This document shows, one piece after another, positions 8,007 through 16,091 of a stretch of DNA of 32,846 bases. Position 1 is the first letter of the stretch; each line of letters opens with the position of its first letter. A program made the translations under genes and the position numbers. A model generated the notes under the pieces. The model ran no database searches and was not told where the DNA came from. It saw only the letters and a program-made list of their open reading frames with translations. Where the stretch lies: the NCBI GenBank assembly GCA_036277635.1, contig DASUMP010000169.1:1-32846 (forward strand). The letters are read 5' to 3'. Source of the stretch: DASUMP01 sp036277635 (GTDB taxonomy: Bacteria; Actinomycetota; Acidimicrobiia; IMCC26256; PALSA-610).

Positions 8007-8012
8007 ACGCTA
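8007..8012 (-). promoter_or_regulatory. -10 box of fabZ
   Basis: GTAGCGT (TAGCGT), then 8 nt, then the fabZ ATG at 7998. The mRNA is probably leaderless or has a 1-2 nt leader. Confidence 0.45.
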
Positions 8013-8046
8013 CCGACGGAACGCTCGAGACGGAGGACAGCCGGCG

Positions 8047-8976
8047 GTGCGGATCGCGATCGTGTTCCCCGGTCAGGGGACCCAAGCTCCGGGCATGGGC
8101 CGCCCGTGGGTCGACCACCCGTCGTTCGGGCTCGTGGATCGGCTCGGCGACGCGCTCGGCGAACCGCTGCGCCACCTGCTGCTCGACGCCGACGCCGAGG
8201 AGCTCGGGCGGACGCGCGCCGCGCAGCTCTCGGTGCTGGTGACGTCGCTGGTCGCGTGGGACGCGCTGCGCGGCGCGTTTCCTGAGATCGCGCCGGTGGC
8301 GTTCGCCGGTCACTCGCTCGGGCAGGTCACTGCGTTGATCGCGGCGGAGGTGCTCGACGCCGAGGCCGGCGCGCGGTTCGCGGCGCGGCGAGCCGAGCTC
8401 ACGCAAGCCGCAGCCGACGCGCACCCGGGACGGATGGCGGCGCTCCTCGGCGCGTCGGTCGAGGAGGCCGAAGCCGCGTGCGCCGCGGCGCCGGACGCAT
8501 GCTGGCTCGCCAACGACAACGCACCCGGACAGGTCGTGATCGCCGGCACTCCCGACGGCGTCGAAGCGGCGACCGCGCGCGCGAAGGAGCTCGGCGTGCG
8601 GCGGGTCATGGCGCTCGCGGTCGGCGGTGCGTTCCACACCCCGTTGATGGACGACGCGCGCGCCGGATTGCGCGACGCGCTGGCGGGGGTCGCGCTGCGC
8701 GACCCGACGGTGCCGGTCGTGTCGAACGCCGACGGGTCCGCGGTACGCGACGGCGACTCGTGGCGGACGCGGCTCGTCGACCACGTGACGACCCCGGTGC
8801 GGTGGCGCACGTCGATGGAGACGCTGCGCGATCTCGGCGCGGAGTGCTTCGTGGAGGTGGGGTACGGCTCGATGATCGCCGGGCTCGCCAAGCGCGCGGT
8901 GGCCGACGTGGTGGTGCACGGCCTCGCCACGCCCGACGACCTCGCGCCGGTCGCGGACCGGCTCCGGGCAGACTGA
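8047..8976 (+). CDS. fabD: Malonyl-CoA:ACP transacylase
   Basis: A 309-aa enzyme that loads malonyl groups from CoA onto the acyl carrier protein. The N-terminus VRIAIVFPGQGTQAPGMG carries the GQG motif. The nucleophile is S90 in GHSLGQ (most FabD proteins have GHSLGE), and the catalytic His197 is in GAFHTPLM. GTG 8047 is the start: GGAGG precedes it by about 10 nt. Its TGA overlaps the fabG ATG (TGATG at 8974-8978). First gene of fabD-fabG-acpP-fabF-fabI. Confidence 0.95.
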   Translation: MRIAIVFPGQGTQAPGMGRPWVDHPSFGLVDRLGDALGEPLRHLLLDADAEELGRTRAAQLSVLVTSLVAWDALRGAFPEIAPVAFAGHSLGQVTALIAAEVLDAEAGARFAARRAELTQAAADAHPGRMAALLGASVEEAEAACAAAPDACWLANDNAPGQVVIAGTPDGVEAATARAKELGVRRVMALAVGGAFHTPLMDDARAGLRDALAGVALRDPTVPVVSNADGSAVRDGDSWRTRLVDHVTTPVRWRTSMETLRDLGAECFVEVGYGSMIAGLAKRAVADVVVHGLATPDDLAPVADRLRAD

Positions 8977-9725
8977 TGACCGTGGACGACTCGGTCGCCT
9001 TCGTCACCGGCGGATCCCGCGGGATCGGGCGGGCCACCGTGCTCGCGCTCGCGGCCGCCGGCCACCCGGTCGCGTTCTGCTACGGAAGCGACGACGACGG
9101 GGCGCGCGCCACGACCGACGCGGTCGACGCGCTCGGGCGCTCCGCGTTCGCAGTGCAGGCCGACGTGACCGATCCCGACGCCGTCGATCGCGCGTTCCGT
9201 GCGGTCGAAGCCGAGCTCGGGCGGGTCACGGTGCTCGTGAACAACGCCGGTATCGCCCGCGACGGCCTCCTGGTGCGGATGCGCGACGAGCAGTGGCAGG
9301 CCGTGCTCGACACGAACCTGACGGGCGCCTTCCACACGATCCGGCGGGCGACGCCGCAGATGATGCGCGCCCGCTACGGCCGGATCGTCAACGTCTCGTC
9401 GGTGGCGGCGCAGATCGGCCAGGCCGGCCAGGCCAACTACGCCGCCGCCAAGGCCGGGCTGCTCGGGCTCACCCGCAGCGTGGCCCGCGAGCTCGCGAGC
9501 CGCAACGTCACCTGCAACGTCGTGGCACCCGGCCCTATCGTGACTGCGATGACCGCCGACATGCCGGCCGACTGGCGGGCCACCGCCGAGGCCGCGATCC
9601 CGATGGGGCGCTTCGGCTCCCCCGAGGAGTGCGCGGCCGTGATCGCGTTCTTGTGCTCCCCCGCCGCGAGCTACGTGACGGGCGCGCTCGTGCCCGTCGA
9701 CGGCGGCGTCGGCATGGGCCACTGA
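8976..9725 (+). CDS. fabG: 3-oxoacyl-ACP reductase
   Basis: A 249-aa classical SDR that reduces 3-oxoacyl-ACP with NADPH. The cofactor motif is TGGSRGIG, then NNAG, and the active-site Ser in NVSSVAA with YAAAK. VDGGVGMGH at the C-terminus is typical of FabG. It overlaps fabD by 1 nt and is followed after 35 nt by acpP. The placement between fabD and acpP makes the FAS-II role more likely than an unrelated SDR activity. Confidence 0.95.
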   Translation: MTVDDSVAFVTGGSRGIGRATVLALAAAGHPVAFCYGSDDDGARATTDAVDALGRSAFAVQADVTDPDAVDRAFRAVEAELGRVTVLVNNAGIARDGLLVRMRDEQWQAVLDTNLTGAFHTIRRATPQMMRARYGRIVNVSSVAAQIGQAGQANYAAAKAGLLGLTRSVARELASRNVTCNVVAPGPIVTAMTADMPADWRATAEAAIPMGRFGSPEECAAVIAFLCSPAASYVTGALVPVDGGVGMGH

Positions 9726-9760
9726 TCCACCCACTTCCAGCCACCCAGGAGGACCACCAG

Positions 9761-10003
9761 ATGGAGCGAGACCAGGCGCTCGAGACGATTCGCGAGGTCG
9801 CGGTGGAGGTGCTCAGCGTCGAGCCCGCCACGGTGACCGAGCAGGCGCGCTTCAAGGAAGACCTCGACGCCGACAGCCTCGACCTCGTCGAGCTCGTGAT
9901 GGGCCTCGAAGAGCGCTTCGACATCGAGGTCCCCGAAGAAGACCTCGAAGGGGTGACCACCGTCGGCCAAGCGGTCGACCTCGTGCTCGCCAAGGTGGGT
10001 TGA
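9761..10003 (+). CDS. acpP: Acyl carrier protein
   Basis: An 80-aa acidic ACP. The phosphopantetheine site is S39 in DLDADSLDLVELV. The rest shows the four-helix ACP pattern (FDIEVPEEDLEGVTTVGQAV). A strong AGGAGG at 9747-9752 lies 8 nt before the ATG, the best Shine-Dalgarno in the operon, which fits the high ACP demand. The fabF start follows after only 4 nt. Confidence 0.97.
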   Translation: MERDQALETIREVAVEVLSVEPATVTEQARFKEDLDADSLDLVELVMGLEERFDIEVPEEDLEGVTTVGQAVDLVLAKVG

Positions 10004-10007
10004 GCGC

Positions 10008-11252
10008 GTGACCGACGACCGCGACGCGCGCGGGCGACCGCGCGTCGCGATCACCGGACTCGGCGTGAAGACGCCGGCCGGCACCGACCTCGACTCGTTC
10101 TGGTCGACGCTGCTCGCCGGTCGCTCGACCGCCGCGCCGCTCACCACGATCGACGCCGCCGACCTGCCGGTGCGCTTCGGGTGCGAGGTCACCGACTTCG
10201 ACCCGGTGCCGTACTTCGGCCCGAAGGAGTCCCGCCGCCTCGACCGCACTGCCCAGCTCGGCGTCGCCGCCGCGATCGACGCGCTGGAGCACGCCGGCGA
10301 TCCCGGCGCCGACCCCGCGCGCTGCGGAGTCGTGATGGGCACCGGGGTCGGCGGGTTGCGCACACTCGAGGAGCAGGTCGGCACGTTCCTCGACCGGGGC
10401 GCGGGGCGCGTGAGCCCGTTCCTCGTGCCGATGATGATGGTCAACGCGACCGCGGGCTCGGTCGCGATGCGCTTCGGCTGGACCGGACCCAACCTGTGCG
10501 TCGCCACCGCGTGCGCGGCGAGCGCGCACGCACTCGGAGAAGCGGCGCGCTTCATCCGCGACGGCTCGGCCGACGTCGTGATCGCCGGTGGTTCGGAGTC
10601 GTCGCTCACACCCACGGCGATCTCCGCATTCGCGCGGATGACGGCGCTGAGCACCCGCAACGACGCGCCCGAGCTCGCGTCGCGTCCGTTCGACGCGGCG
10701 CGCGACGGGTTCGTGATGGGCGAAGGTGCCGCCGCGCTCGTGCTCGAGCGCTGGGACCACGCCGTCGCGCGCGGCGCCACGATCGTCGGTGAGATCCTCG
10801 GCTACGGCCGCAACGCCGACGCCTACCACATCACCGCGCCGTCGCCCGGCGGCGAAGGGGCTGCCGCGTGCATGCAGCTCGCGCTCGACGACGCGCAGCT
10901 CGCCGATGACGCGATCGGCCACGTCAACGCGCACGGCACGTCCACGCCGCTCAACGACGCGGCCGAGGCCGAGGCGCTCCGCAAGGTTTTCGGCGACACC
11001 CCACCCGTGACCTCCACGAAGGGCGTGACCGGCCACTTGATCGGCGCCGCGGGTGCGGTCGAAGCGGTGGCGGTGCTGCTCGCGCTGCGCGCCCAGACCG
11101 TGCCGCCGACCGCGAACCTCGAGCGGGTCGGCGACGACATCCACGTCGACGTCGTCGCCTCGCCCCGACCCAGCGCGGCGCGTGCGGCACTCTCGAACTC
11201 GTTCGGGTTCGGCGGGCACAACGCGTCGCTCGTGCTCGGCGCCGGCGCCTGA
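10008..11252 (+). CDS. fabF: 3-oxoacyl-ACP synthase II
   Basis: A 414-aa condensing enzyme that elongates acyl-ACP with malonyl-ACP. The Cys-His-His triad is visible: C169 in VATACAASAHALGEA, H309 in NAHGTSTPLND and H343 in GVTGHLIGAAGAVEA. The C-terminal SFGFGGHNASLVL is a KAS II hallmark. Length matches FabF and KasA. The GTG start sits 4 nt after acpP and the stop is 3 nt before fabI. Confidence 0.96.
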   Translation: MTDDRDARGRPRVAITGLGVKTPAGTDLDSFWSTLLAGRSTAAPLTTIDAADLPVRFGCEVTDFDPVPYFGPKESRRLDRTAQLGVAAAIDALEHAGDPGADPARCGVVMGTGVGGLRTLEEQVGTFLDRGAGRVSPFLVPMMMVNATAGSVAMRFGWTGPNLCVATACAASAHALGEAARFIRDGSADVVIAGGSESSLTPTAISAFARMTALSTRNDAPELASRPFDAARDGFVMGEGAAALVLERWDHAVARGATIVGEILGYGRNADAYHITAPSPGGEGAAACMQLALDDAQLADDAIGHVNAHGTSTPLNDAAEAEALRKVFGDTPPVTSTKGVTGHLIGAAGAVEAVAVLLALRAQTVPPTANLERVGDDIHVDVVASPRPSAARAALSNSFGFGGHNASLVLGAGA

Positions 11253-11255
11253 CCG

Positions 11256-12011
11256 ATGCTGCTCGCGGGCAAGCGGATCCTCGTCACCGGGGTGTTGAAC
11301 GACGACTCGATCGCGTTCCACGTCGCGCGCGTCGCGCAGGAGCACGGCGCGGAGATCGTGCTCACCTCGTTCGGTCGGGTCATGCGGCTCACCGAGCGCG
11401 CGGCACGCCGGCTCCCGACCGAACCCCGCATCGTCGAGCTCGACGTCACCGACCCCGCGCACCTCGCCGCGCTCGCCGACACCGTCACCGGTCGCCTCGA
11501 CGGGGTCCTGCACGCCATCGGCTTCGCGCCCGAGAGCTGTCTCGGCGGCGGGTTCCTCACCGCGCCGTGGGACGACGTCGCCACCGCGATGCACGTCTCC
11601 GCGTACTCCCTCGCCGCGCTCGCCACCGCGACGCGGCCGTTGATGCCGCCCGGCAGCGCGGTCGTCGGCCTCGACTTCGACGCGACCCAGGCGTGGCCGG
11701 TCTACGACTGGATGGGCGTCGCGAAGGCAGCGCTCGAATCGGCGGCGCGCTACCTCGCCCGCGACCTCGGCCCCGACGGCATCCGGGTGAACCTTGTGGC
11801 TGCCGGACCGCTGCGCACGGTCGCGGCGCGCAGCATCCCGGGCTTCGATCAGTTCGAAGCCGTGTGGGCGCAGCGCGCGCCGCTCGGCTGGGACATCCGC
11901 GACGCCGAACCGGTCGCGCGCGCGTGCGTCGCGCTGTTCAGCGACTTGTTCCCGGCGACCACCGGCGAGATCGTCCACGTCGACGGCGGCTTCCACGCCA
12001 TCGGCGCCTGA
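11256..12011 (+). CDS. fabI: InhA/FabI-type enoyl-ACP reductase
   Basis: A 251-aa NADH-dependent enoyl-ACP reductase, last step of the elongation cycle. It closely follows mycobacterial InhA: KRILVTGVLNDDSIAFHVA, LDGVLHAIGF, and the active-site PVYDWMGVAKAALES with Y150 and K157 (Tyr-x6-Lys, typical of FabI). VNLVAAGPLRT is the substrate-loop entry. At the position of InhA Ser94 (HSIGF) it has Ala87 (HAIGF). It lies 3 nt after fabF, so the whole elongation set except fabH is in one transcript. It is convergent with the GNAT gene. Confidence 0.95.
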   Translation: MLLAGKRILVTGVLNDDSIAFHVARVAQEHGAEIVLTSFGRVMRLTERAARRLPTEPRIVELDVTDPAHLAALADTVTGRLDGVLHAIGFAPESCLGGGFLTAPWDDVATAMHVSAYSLAALATATRPLMPPGSAVVGLDFDATQAWPVYDWMGVAKAALESAARYLARDLGPDGIRVNLVAAGPLRTVAARSIPGFDQFEAVWAQRAPLGWDIRDAEPVARACVALFSDLFPATTGEIVHVDGGFHAIGA

Positions 12012-12018
12012 CCAGGGC

Positions 12019-12462
12019 TCAGCCGGCGCGGGAGCGCCGCCAGATCGTCCACCCGTCGACGGGTGACGCGTCGAGTGTGCGGTAGAAGCCCTGCGCAGAC
12101 TCGTTCCAGTCGAGCACGGCCCATTCGACCCGACCGGTGGTGCGCGAGAACAGCTCGGTGAGCAGCGCGCGGCCGTGACCACTCCCCCGGTGCTCGGGGC
12201 GCACGAACAGGTCTTCGAGCCAGATCCCCGGGCGGCCGAGGAACGTCGAGAAGTTTCGGAACCACAGAGCGAACCCGGCGACCGTGCCGTCGGTGGTCTC
12301 GGCGAGCAACACGCGCGCGACGGGGTCGGGCCCGAAGAGGTGCTCGGCGAACTCGTCGTCGACGAACACGACCTGGTCGTCGAGCCGTTCGTACGCGGCG
12401 AGCTCGCGCACGAGCGCCAGGATCTCGGGCAGGTCGGCGGCGGTGGCGTCGCGGATCGGCAC
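12019..12462 (-). CDS. GNAT-family N-acetyltransferase
   Basis: A 147-aa GNAT. The acetyl-CoA-binding motif A is ...FVRPEHRGSGHGRALL, preceded by a beta strand WLEDLF and followed by VEWAVLDWNESAQGFYRTL, the motif B region. The pattern and length resemble diamine (spermidine/spermine-type) acetyltransferases, but the substrate cannot be inferred. The GTG start is preceded by GGAGG 4 nt upstream. It lies 28 nt after gcvT on the same strand and is probably cotranscribed. Confidence 0.85.
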   Translation of the reverse strand: MPIRDATAADLPEILALVRELAAYERLDDQVVFVDDEFAEHLFGPDPVARVLLAETTDGTVAGFALWFRNFSTFLGRPGIWLEDLFVRPEHRGSGHGRALLTELFSRTTGRVEWAVLDWNESAQGFYRTLDASPVDGWTIWRRSRAG

Positions 12463-12490
12463 GGCTCCTCCGTTGCGGCGCGGTGTGCAG

Positions 12491-13588
12491 TCAGCTCGCG
12501 CGACGCGGGTGCACGAACGGGAGCTCGACGATCGTGCCGGCGAGGTGCTTGCCCCGCACGTCGATCACGACGTCGGTGCCGGGTCCGAGGTCGGGGCGCA
12601 CGAACGCGAGGGCGATGCCGTGCCCGAGCGTCGGCGAGAAGTTGCCGCTCGTGACCTCGCCGACGGCCTCGTCGTCGACGAGCACCGCGGAGCCGGCGCG
12701 GGGCGGCTGACGTCCGGGCACGGCGATGCCGCGGAGGCGCCGGCCGATGCCCCGCGTCCGTTCCGCGTCGAGGGCGGCCCGCCCCCGGAAGTCGCCCTTG
12801 TCCCAACGGACGACCCAGCCGAGCCCGGCTTGGAGCGGCGTGATGCCCGGGCCGAGCTCGTGGCCGTGGAGCGGGAGCCCGGCTTCGAGGCGCAGTGTGT
12901 CGCGCGCGCCGAGGCCGGCGGGCGTGATCCCGGCGGCGACGATCGCGTCCCACAACGCGGGGGCGACACGTGCGGGCACGTCGATCTCGACGCCGTCCTC
13001 GCCGGTGTACCCGGTCCCCGCGACGGTGCAGAGGGTGTCGTGCCAGCGCACCTCGCGCACGTCGAAGCGACCGACGGCCGCGGCCTCCGCGCTCACGGTC
13101 GCGAGCCGCCGGCGCGCGTGCGGACCTTGGATCGCGAGCACCGCGCGCGACGCGGTGACGTCTTCCACCGTGCACCCGCCGGGCGCGTGGCCCCGCAGCG
13201 CGTCGGCGAGCGCGTCGATGATCGGCGTGGTGTTCGACGCGTTCGGCATCACGCGGAAGTCGTCGGGGGCGACCCACCAGATGATGATGTCGTCGACGAC
13301 GTGCGCGTCGCGTTCGTCGAGGAGGTGGGTGTACTGCGCGCGCCCGGGCGCGATGCGCCCGAGGTCGTTCGTGAACACCCACTGCAGGAGCGGGTGGGCG
13401 CCCGCACCGGTGACGCGCAGCGTGCCGAGGTGCGAGACGTCGAACACGACCGCGCCGTCGCGACATTCGCGATGCTCGTCGAGCACGCCCGAGTACTGGA
13501 TGGGCATGTCCCACCCGCCGAACTCGACCATGCGGGCGCCGAGCGCTCGGTGGCGCGCGTCGAGCGGGCTCGTGAGCAGCGTGTGCAT
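12491..13588 (-). CDS. gcvT: Glycine cleavage system T protein (aminomethyltransferase)
   Basis: A 365-aa tetrahydrofolate-dependent aminomethyltransferase that releases ammonia from the aminomethyl-lipoyl arm of GcvH and forms 5,10-methylene-THF. Family motifs are EFGGWDMPIQYSGVLDEH, VVFDVSHLGTLRVTG, the GTGYTGEDGVEI core and GLGARDTLRLEAGLPLHG; the C-terminus has VTSGNFSPTLGHGIALAFV. The ATG at 13588 overlaps the TGA of the preceding nuclease-like gene (TGATG). gcvH lies 4.4 kb upstream on the same strand; no gcvP is present in the window. Confidence 0.95.
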   Translation of the reverse strand: MHTLLTSPLDARHRALGARMVEFGGWDMPIQYSGVLDEHRECRDGAVVFDVSHLGTLRVTGAGAHPLLQWVFTNDLGRIAPGRAQYTHLLDERDAHVVDDIIIWWVAPDDFRVMPNASNTTPIIDALADALRGHAPGGCTVEDVTASRAVLAIQGPHARRRLATVSAEAAAVGRFDVREVRWHDTLCTVAGTGYTGEDGVEIDVPARVAPALWDAIVAAGITPAGLGARDTLRLEAGLPLHGHELGPGITPLQAGLGWVVRWDKGDFRGRAALDAERTRGIGRRLRGIAVPGRQPPRAGSAVLVDDEAVGEVTSGNFSPTLGHGIALAFVRPDLGPGTDVVIDVRGKHLAGTIVELPFVHPRRAS

Positions 13589-14031
13589 CAGGCGGTCTCC
13601 GCGGTGGGCGAGTCGCGCCCCGCGGGGCGATCGAAGCGCAGCGGCGTCGGGACCGCCTCGGGCGGCGCCTCCGCCAGCTGCGACGGAGGCTCCAGCCCGT
13701 ACTTCACGAGCAGGTGCAGGTAGTCGCGCTGGTAGAGGACCCGCACGCTCACCTCGGGGTGCAGCTCCTGGAGCCGGCGCGCCTTGCGGTTCTTCTTCGT
13801 GACGAGCTTCTGGTTCAGCGTCGTGATCTCGATGTAGGTGTCGTACGCGGGCAGGTAGAAGTCGGGCGTGAACGCCTGCTGCGGCCGACCGTCGCGATCC
13901 CATTCGAGGATGAACGTGCGCGGTTCGTACTCCCACGCGATGGCGTAGAAGTCGAGCAGCTTGGCGAACTGGCGCTCCGAGTTGTGCGCGAATCGGACCC
14001 GTTCGTGGGGCAGCTGCTGCTCGTCGTCGAT
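13588..14031 (-). CDS. PD-(D/E)XK-like small protein with no ATG/GTG/TTG start
   Basis: An open frame of 147 codons fills the space between merR and gcvT. It reads RFAHNSERQFAKLLDFYAI, then FTPDFYLPAYDTYIEIT, then NQKLVTKKNRKARRL and VRVLYQRDYLHLLVKYGL. The order Glu19, Asp57 (TPDFYLP) and Glu68 (YIEIT) matches the core of PD-(D/E)XK nuclease-fold proteins. The usual Lys two residues after the last Glu is Thr70, with Lys75 nearby. The frame has no ATG, GTG or TTG before its last third. The best start is ATC at 14031, 6 nt after GGGGGAG; CTG at 14013 is the alternative. Its TGA overlaps the gcvT ATG. Coding is supported by the clear protein signature; nuclease activity is uncertain. Confidence 0.8.
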   Translation of the reverse strand: MDDEQQLPHERVRFAHNSERQFAKLLDFYAIAWEYEPRTFILEWDRDGRPQQAFTPDFYLPAYDTYIEITTLNQKLVTKKNRKARRLQELHPEVSVRVLYQRDYLHLLVKYGLEPPSQLAEAPPEAVPTPLRFDRPAGRDSPTAETA

Positions 14032-14051
14032 GGGAGGCTCCCCCGTCGCTG

Positions 14052-14504
<453 letters not shown>

Positions 14505-14548
14505 GTGGTGCCCCTGGGGAAGTGGTGGCACAGCGTTACAGCCGTGTA

Positions 14549-14570
14549 GTTACGGGAGTGTGAGGGTAAC
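14549..14570. promoter_or_regulatory. Inverted repeat upstream of merR, candidate operator
   Basis: GTTAC (14549-14553), 12 nt, GTAAC (14566-14570). A further direct GTTAC copy lies at 14535-14539. On the minus strand the distal arm overlaps a -10-like TACCCT (14568-14563), so a bound dimer would cover the promoter of the merR gene. An operator role is inferred. Confidence 0.4.
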
Positions 14571-14574
14571 GGTC

Positions 14575-14615
14575 GGACCCCCTCCCGTCAACGGGCCGAT
14601 GGGCCAAGGGGGTCC
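14575..14615 (-). terminator. Hairpin after K+ channel gene
   Basis: A perfect 9-bp inverted repeat, AGGGGGTCC / GGACCCCCT (arms 14607-14615 and 14575-14583), begins 1 nt after the stop codon of the channel gene. There is no U-tract, so it would be the U-less hairpin type often proposed for actinobacteria. It closes the garA-to-channel operon. Confidence 0.5.
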
Positions 14616-14616
14616 C

Positions 14617-15609
14617 TCAGTCGCCGATGTGCTCCCCCAGGGCCTGCAGCTGCTGCTCGGTGCCGATCGCGATGAGGACCACTCCGCTCGTGATGACGGT
14701 CTCCGGCGGCGGGTTCGACACGAAGCTGCCGTCGGGCTGGCGCACCGCGAGCACCAGGGCGCCCGTGCGGGTGCGCAGGTACGTGTCGCCAAGGCTCGTC
14801 CCGACGACGCCCGAGCTCGCCGGGACCCTCACCTCTTCGAGGCGGTACTCGAGGGAGCCGTCGTGGACGACGACGTCGAGGAAGTCGGCGACCGCGGGTT
14901 GCTGCGCGAACGCGGCGAGCCGCTGGGCGCCCTGGCTGAGCGGGTTCACGACCCGATCGCAGCCGGCGCGCAGGAGCTTCGCTTCGTTCGACTCGTTGTT
15001 CGCGCGGGCGACGATGCGCGCGTCCGGGTTGAGCACGCGGGCCGAGAGGACGGTGGACACGGCGTCCGCGTCGGACGCCAGGCTCACCACGATCGTCGCG
15101 GCGCGATCCGCGCCCGCGAGGAGCAAGATGTCGTCGTCGGTGCTGTCGCCGACCACCGCGAGGTACCCCGAGTCGGACGCGCGCTCGCACCGCTCCTCGC
15201 TGAGGTCGACGATCACGACGTCGCCGTCTCGGGCGCGCAGGAGCGACGCGATGCGCGCGCCCACCCGTCCGTACCCGCACACGATGACGTGCGCGCGCAA
15301 CGCGCCGATGCGCCGGTCCATGCGTCTCCTCCCGTAGCGCACGAGCTGCGACTCGAACAGCTCCTGGAACACACCGCCGAGCGTGAACAGCGCGGCCGAG
15401 ACACCGAAGATCTGCAACCCGATCGCGAACAGCTGCGCGCTCGTGTCGAACGGTCGGACCTCACCGAAGCCGACGGTCGTGATCGTGGTGCTCGTCTGGT
15501 ACGCGGCCTCGACGAAGGTGAAGTCTTCGACGAGCCAGAACCACAACGTGCCGACGACGCCGATGACGCTGAGCAGCGTCAGCCCGAGTCGGACCCGGCG
15601 CCGCCCCAC
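14617..15609 (-). CDS. Two-TM potassium channel with RCK (TrkA-N/TrkA-C) domains
   Basis: A 330-aa MthK-like protein. Two membrane helices (LGLTLLSVIGVVGTLWFWL and FAIGLQIFGVSAALFTLGG) flank the pore helix and the selectivity filter TTITTVGFGE (TVGFG for TVGYG). A cytosolic RCK domain follows with Rossmann motif HVIVCGYGRVGARIA and a TrkA-C segment near the C-terminus (VGTSLGDTYLRTRTGALVL). It should form a ligand-gated K+ channel in the inner membrane. The GTG start overlaps the TAG of DUF151 (TAGTG). Its presence in the garA operon is unusual and suggests that K+ flux is linked to glutamate or nitrogen status (inference). Confidence 0.92.
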   Translation of the reverse strand: MGRRRVRLGLTLLSVIGVVGTLWFWLVEDFTFVEAAYQTSTTITTVGFGEVRPFDTSAQLFAIGLQIFGVSAALFTLGGVFQELFESQLVRYGRRRMDRRIGALRAHVIVCGYGRVGARIASLLRARDGDVVIVDLSEERCERASDSGYLAVVGDSTDDDILLLAGADRAATIVVSLASDADAVSTVLSARVLNPDARIVARANNESNEAKLLRAGCDRVVNPLSQGAQRLAAFAQQPAVADFLDVVVHDGSLEYRLEEVRVPASSGVVGTSLGDTYLRTRTGALVLAVRQPDGSFVSNPPPETVITSGVVLIAIGTEQQLQALGEHIGD

Positions 15610-16091
15610 TACTGCGCGAAGTCTTCCGGCGTGATCTTGTCGAGGAACTCGCGGAACTGCTCCACCTGCTCCTCTTCCTCGTCGGCTTCGAAGAGCACTC
15701 CGGCTTCCTCGAGCACCGATTCGGCGACGAAGATCGGGACGCCACCGCCGTAGCGCACGGCGAGGGCGATGGCGTCGGAGGGACGCGACGAGATGCGGGA
15801 CCGTTCACCGTTGTGCACGATCTCGATCTCGGCGTAGAAGGTGCCGTCGTGCAGCTCGGTGATCTCGACCTTGTCGAGGCTCGCCGAGAGGTCGTCGAGC
15901 ACGGTCTTGAACAGGTCGTGGGTCATGGGCCGCGGCGTCTCGAGACCCTGCAGCGCGTAGACGATCGCGGTCGCCTCCGGGGAGCCGATGAAGATCGGCA
16001 GGAAGCGGGCGCCCTCTTCCTCGCGCAGCAGCACGATGGGTTGGTTCGTGGGGACTTCGACCCGCACCCCGATCAGCGACACACGGATCAC
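15609..16091 (-). CDS. Bifunctional nuclease-family protein (DUF151)
   Basis: A 160-aa DUF151/BFN protein, the homologue of M. tuberculosis Rv1829. It has the family segments NQPIVLLREEEGARFLPIFI, GSPEATAIVYALQG, RPMTHDLFKTVLDDL and SSRPSDAIALAVRYGGGVPI, then an acidic tail. Plant members are reported nucleases; the bacterial role is not settled. The GTG start overlaps the hpt stop (GTGA), with GGAGG 5 nt upstream inside hpt. Confidence 0.9.
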   Translation of the reverse strand: MIRVSLIGVRVEVPTNQPIVLLREEEGARFLPIFIGSPEATAIVYALQGLETPRPMTHDLFKTVLDDLSASLDKVEITELHDGTFYAEIEIVHNGERSRISSRPSDAIALAVRYGGGVPIFVAESVLEEAGVLFEADEEEEQVEQFREFLDKITPEDFAQ

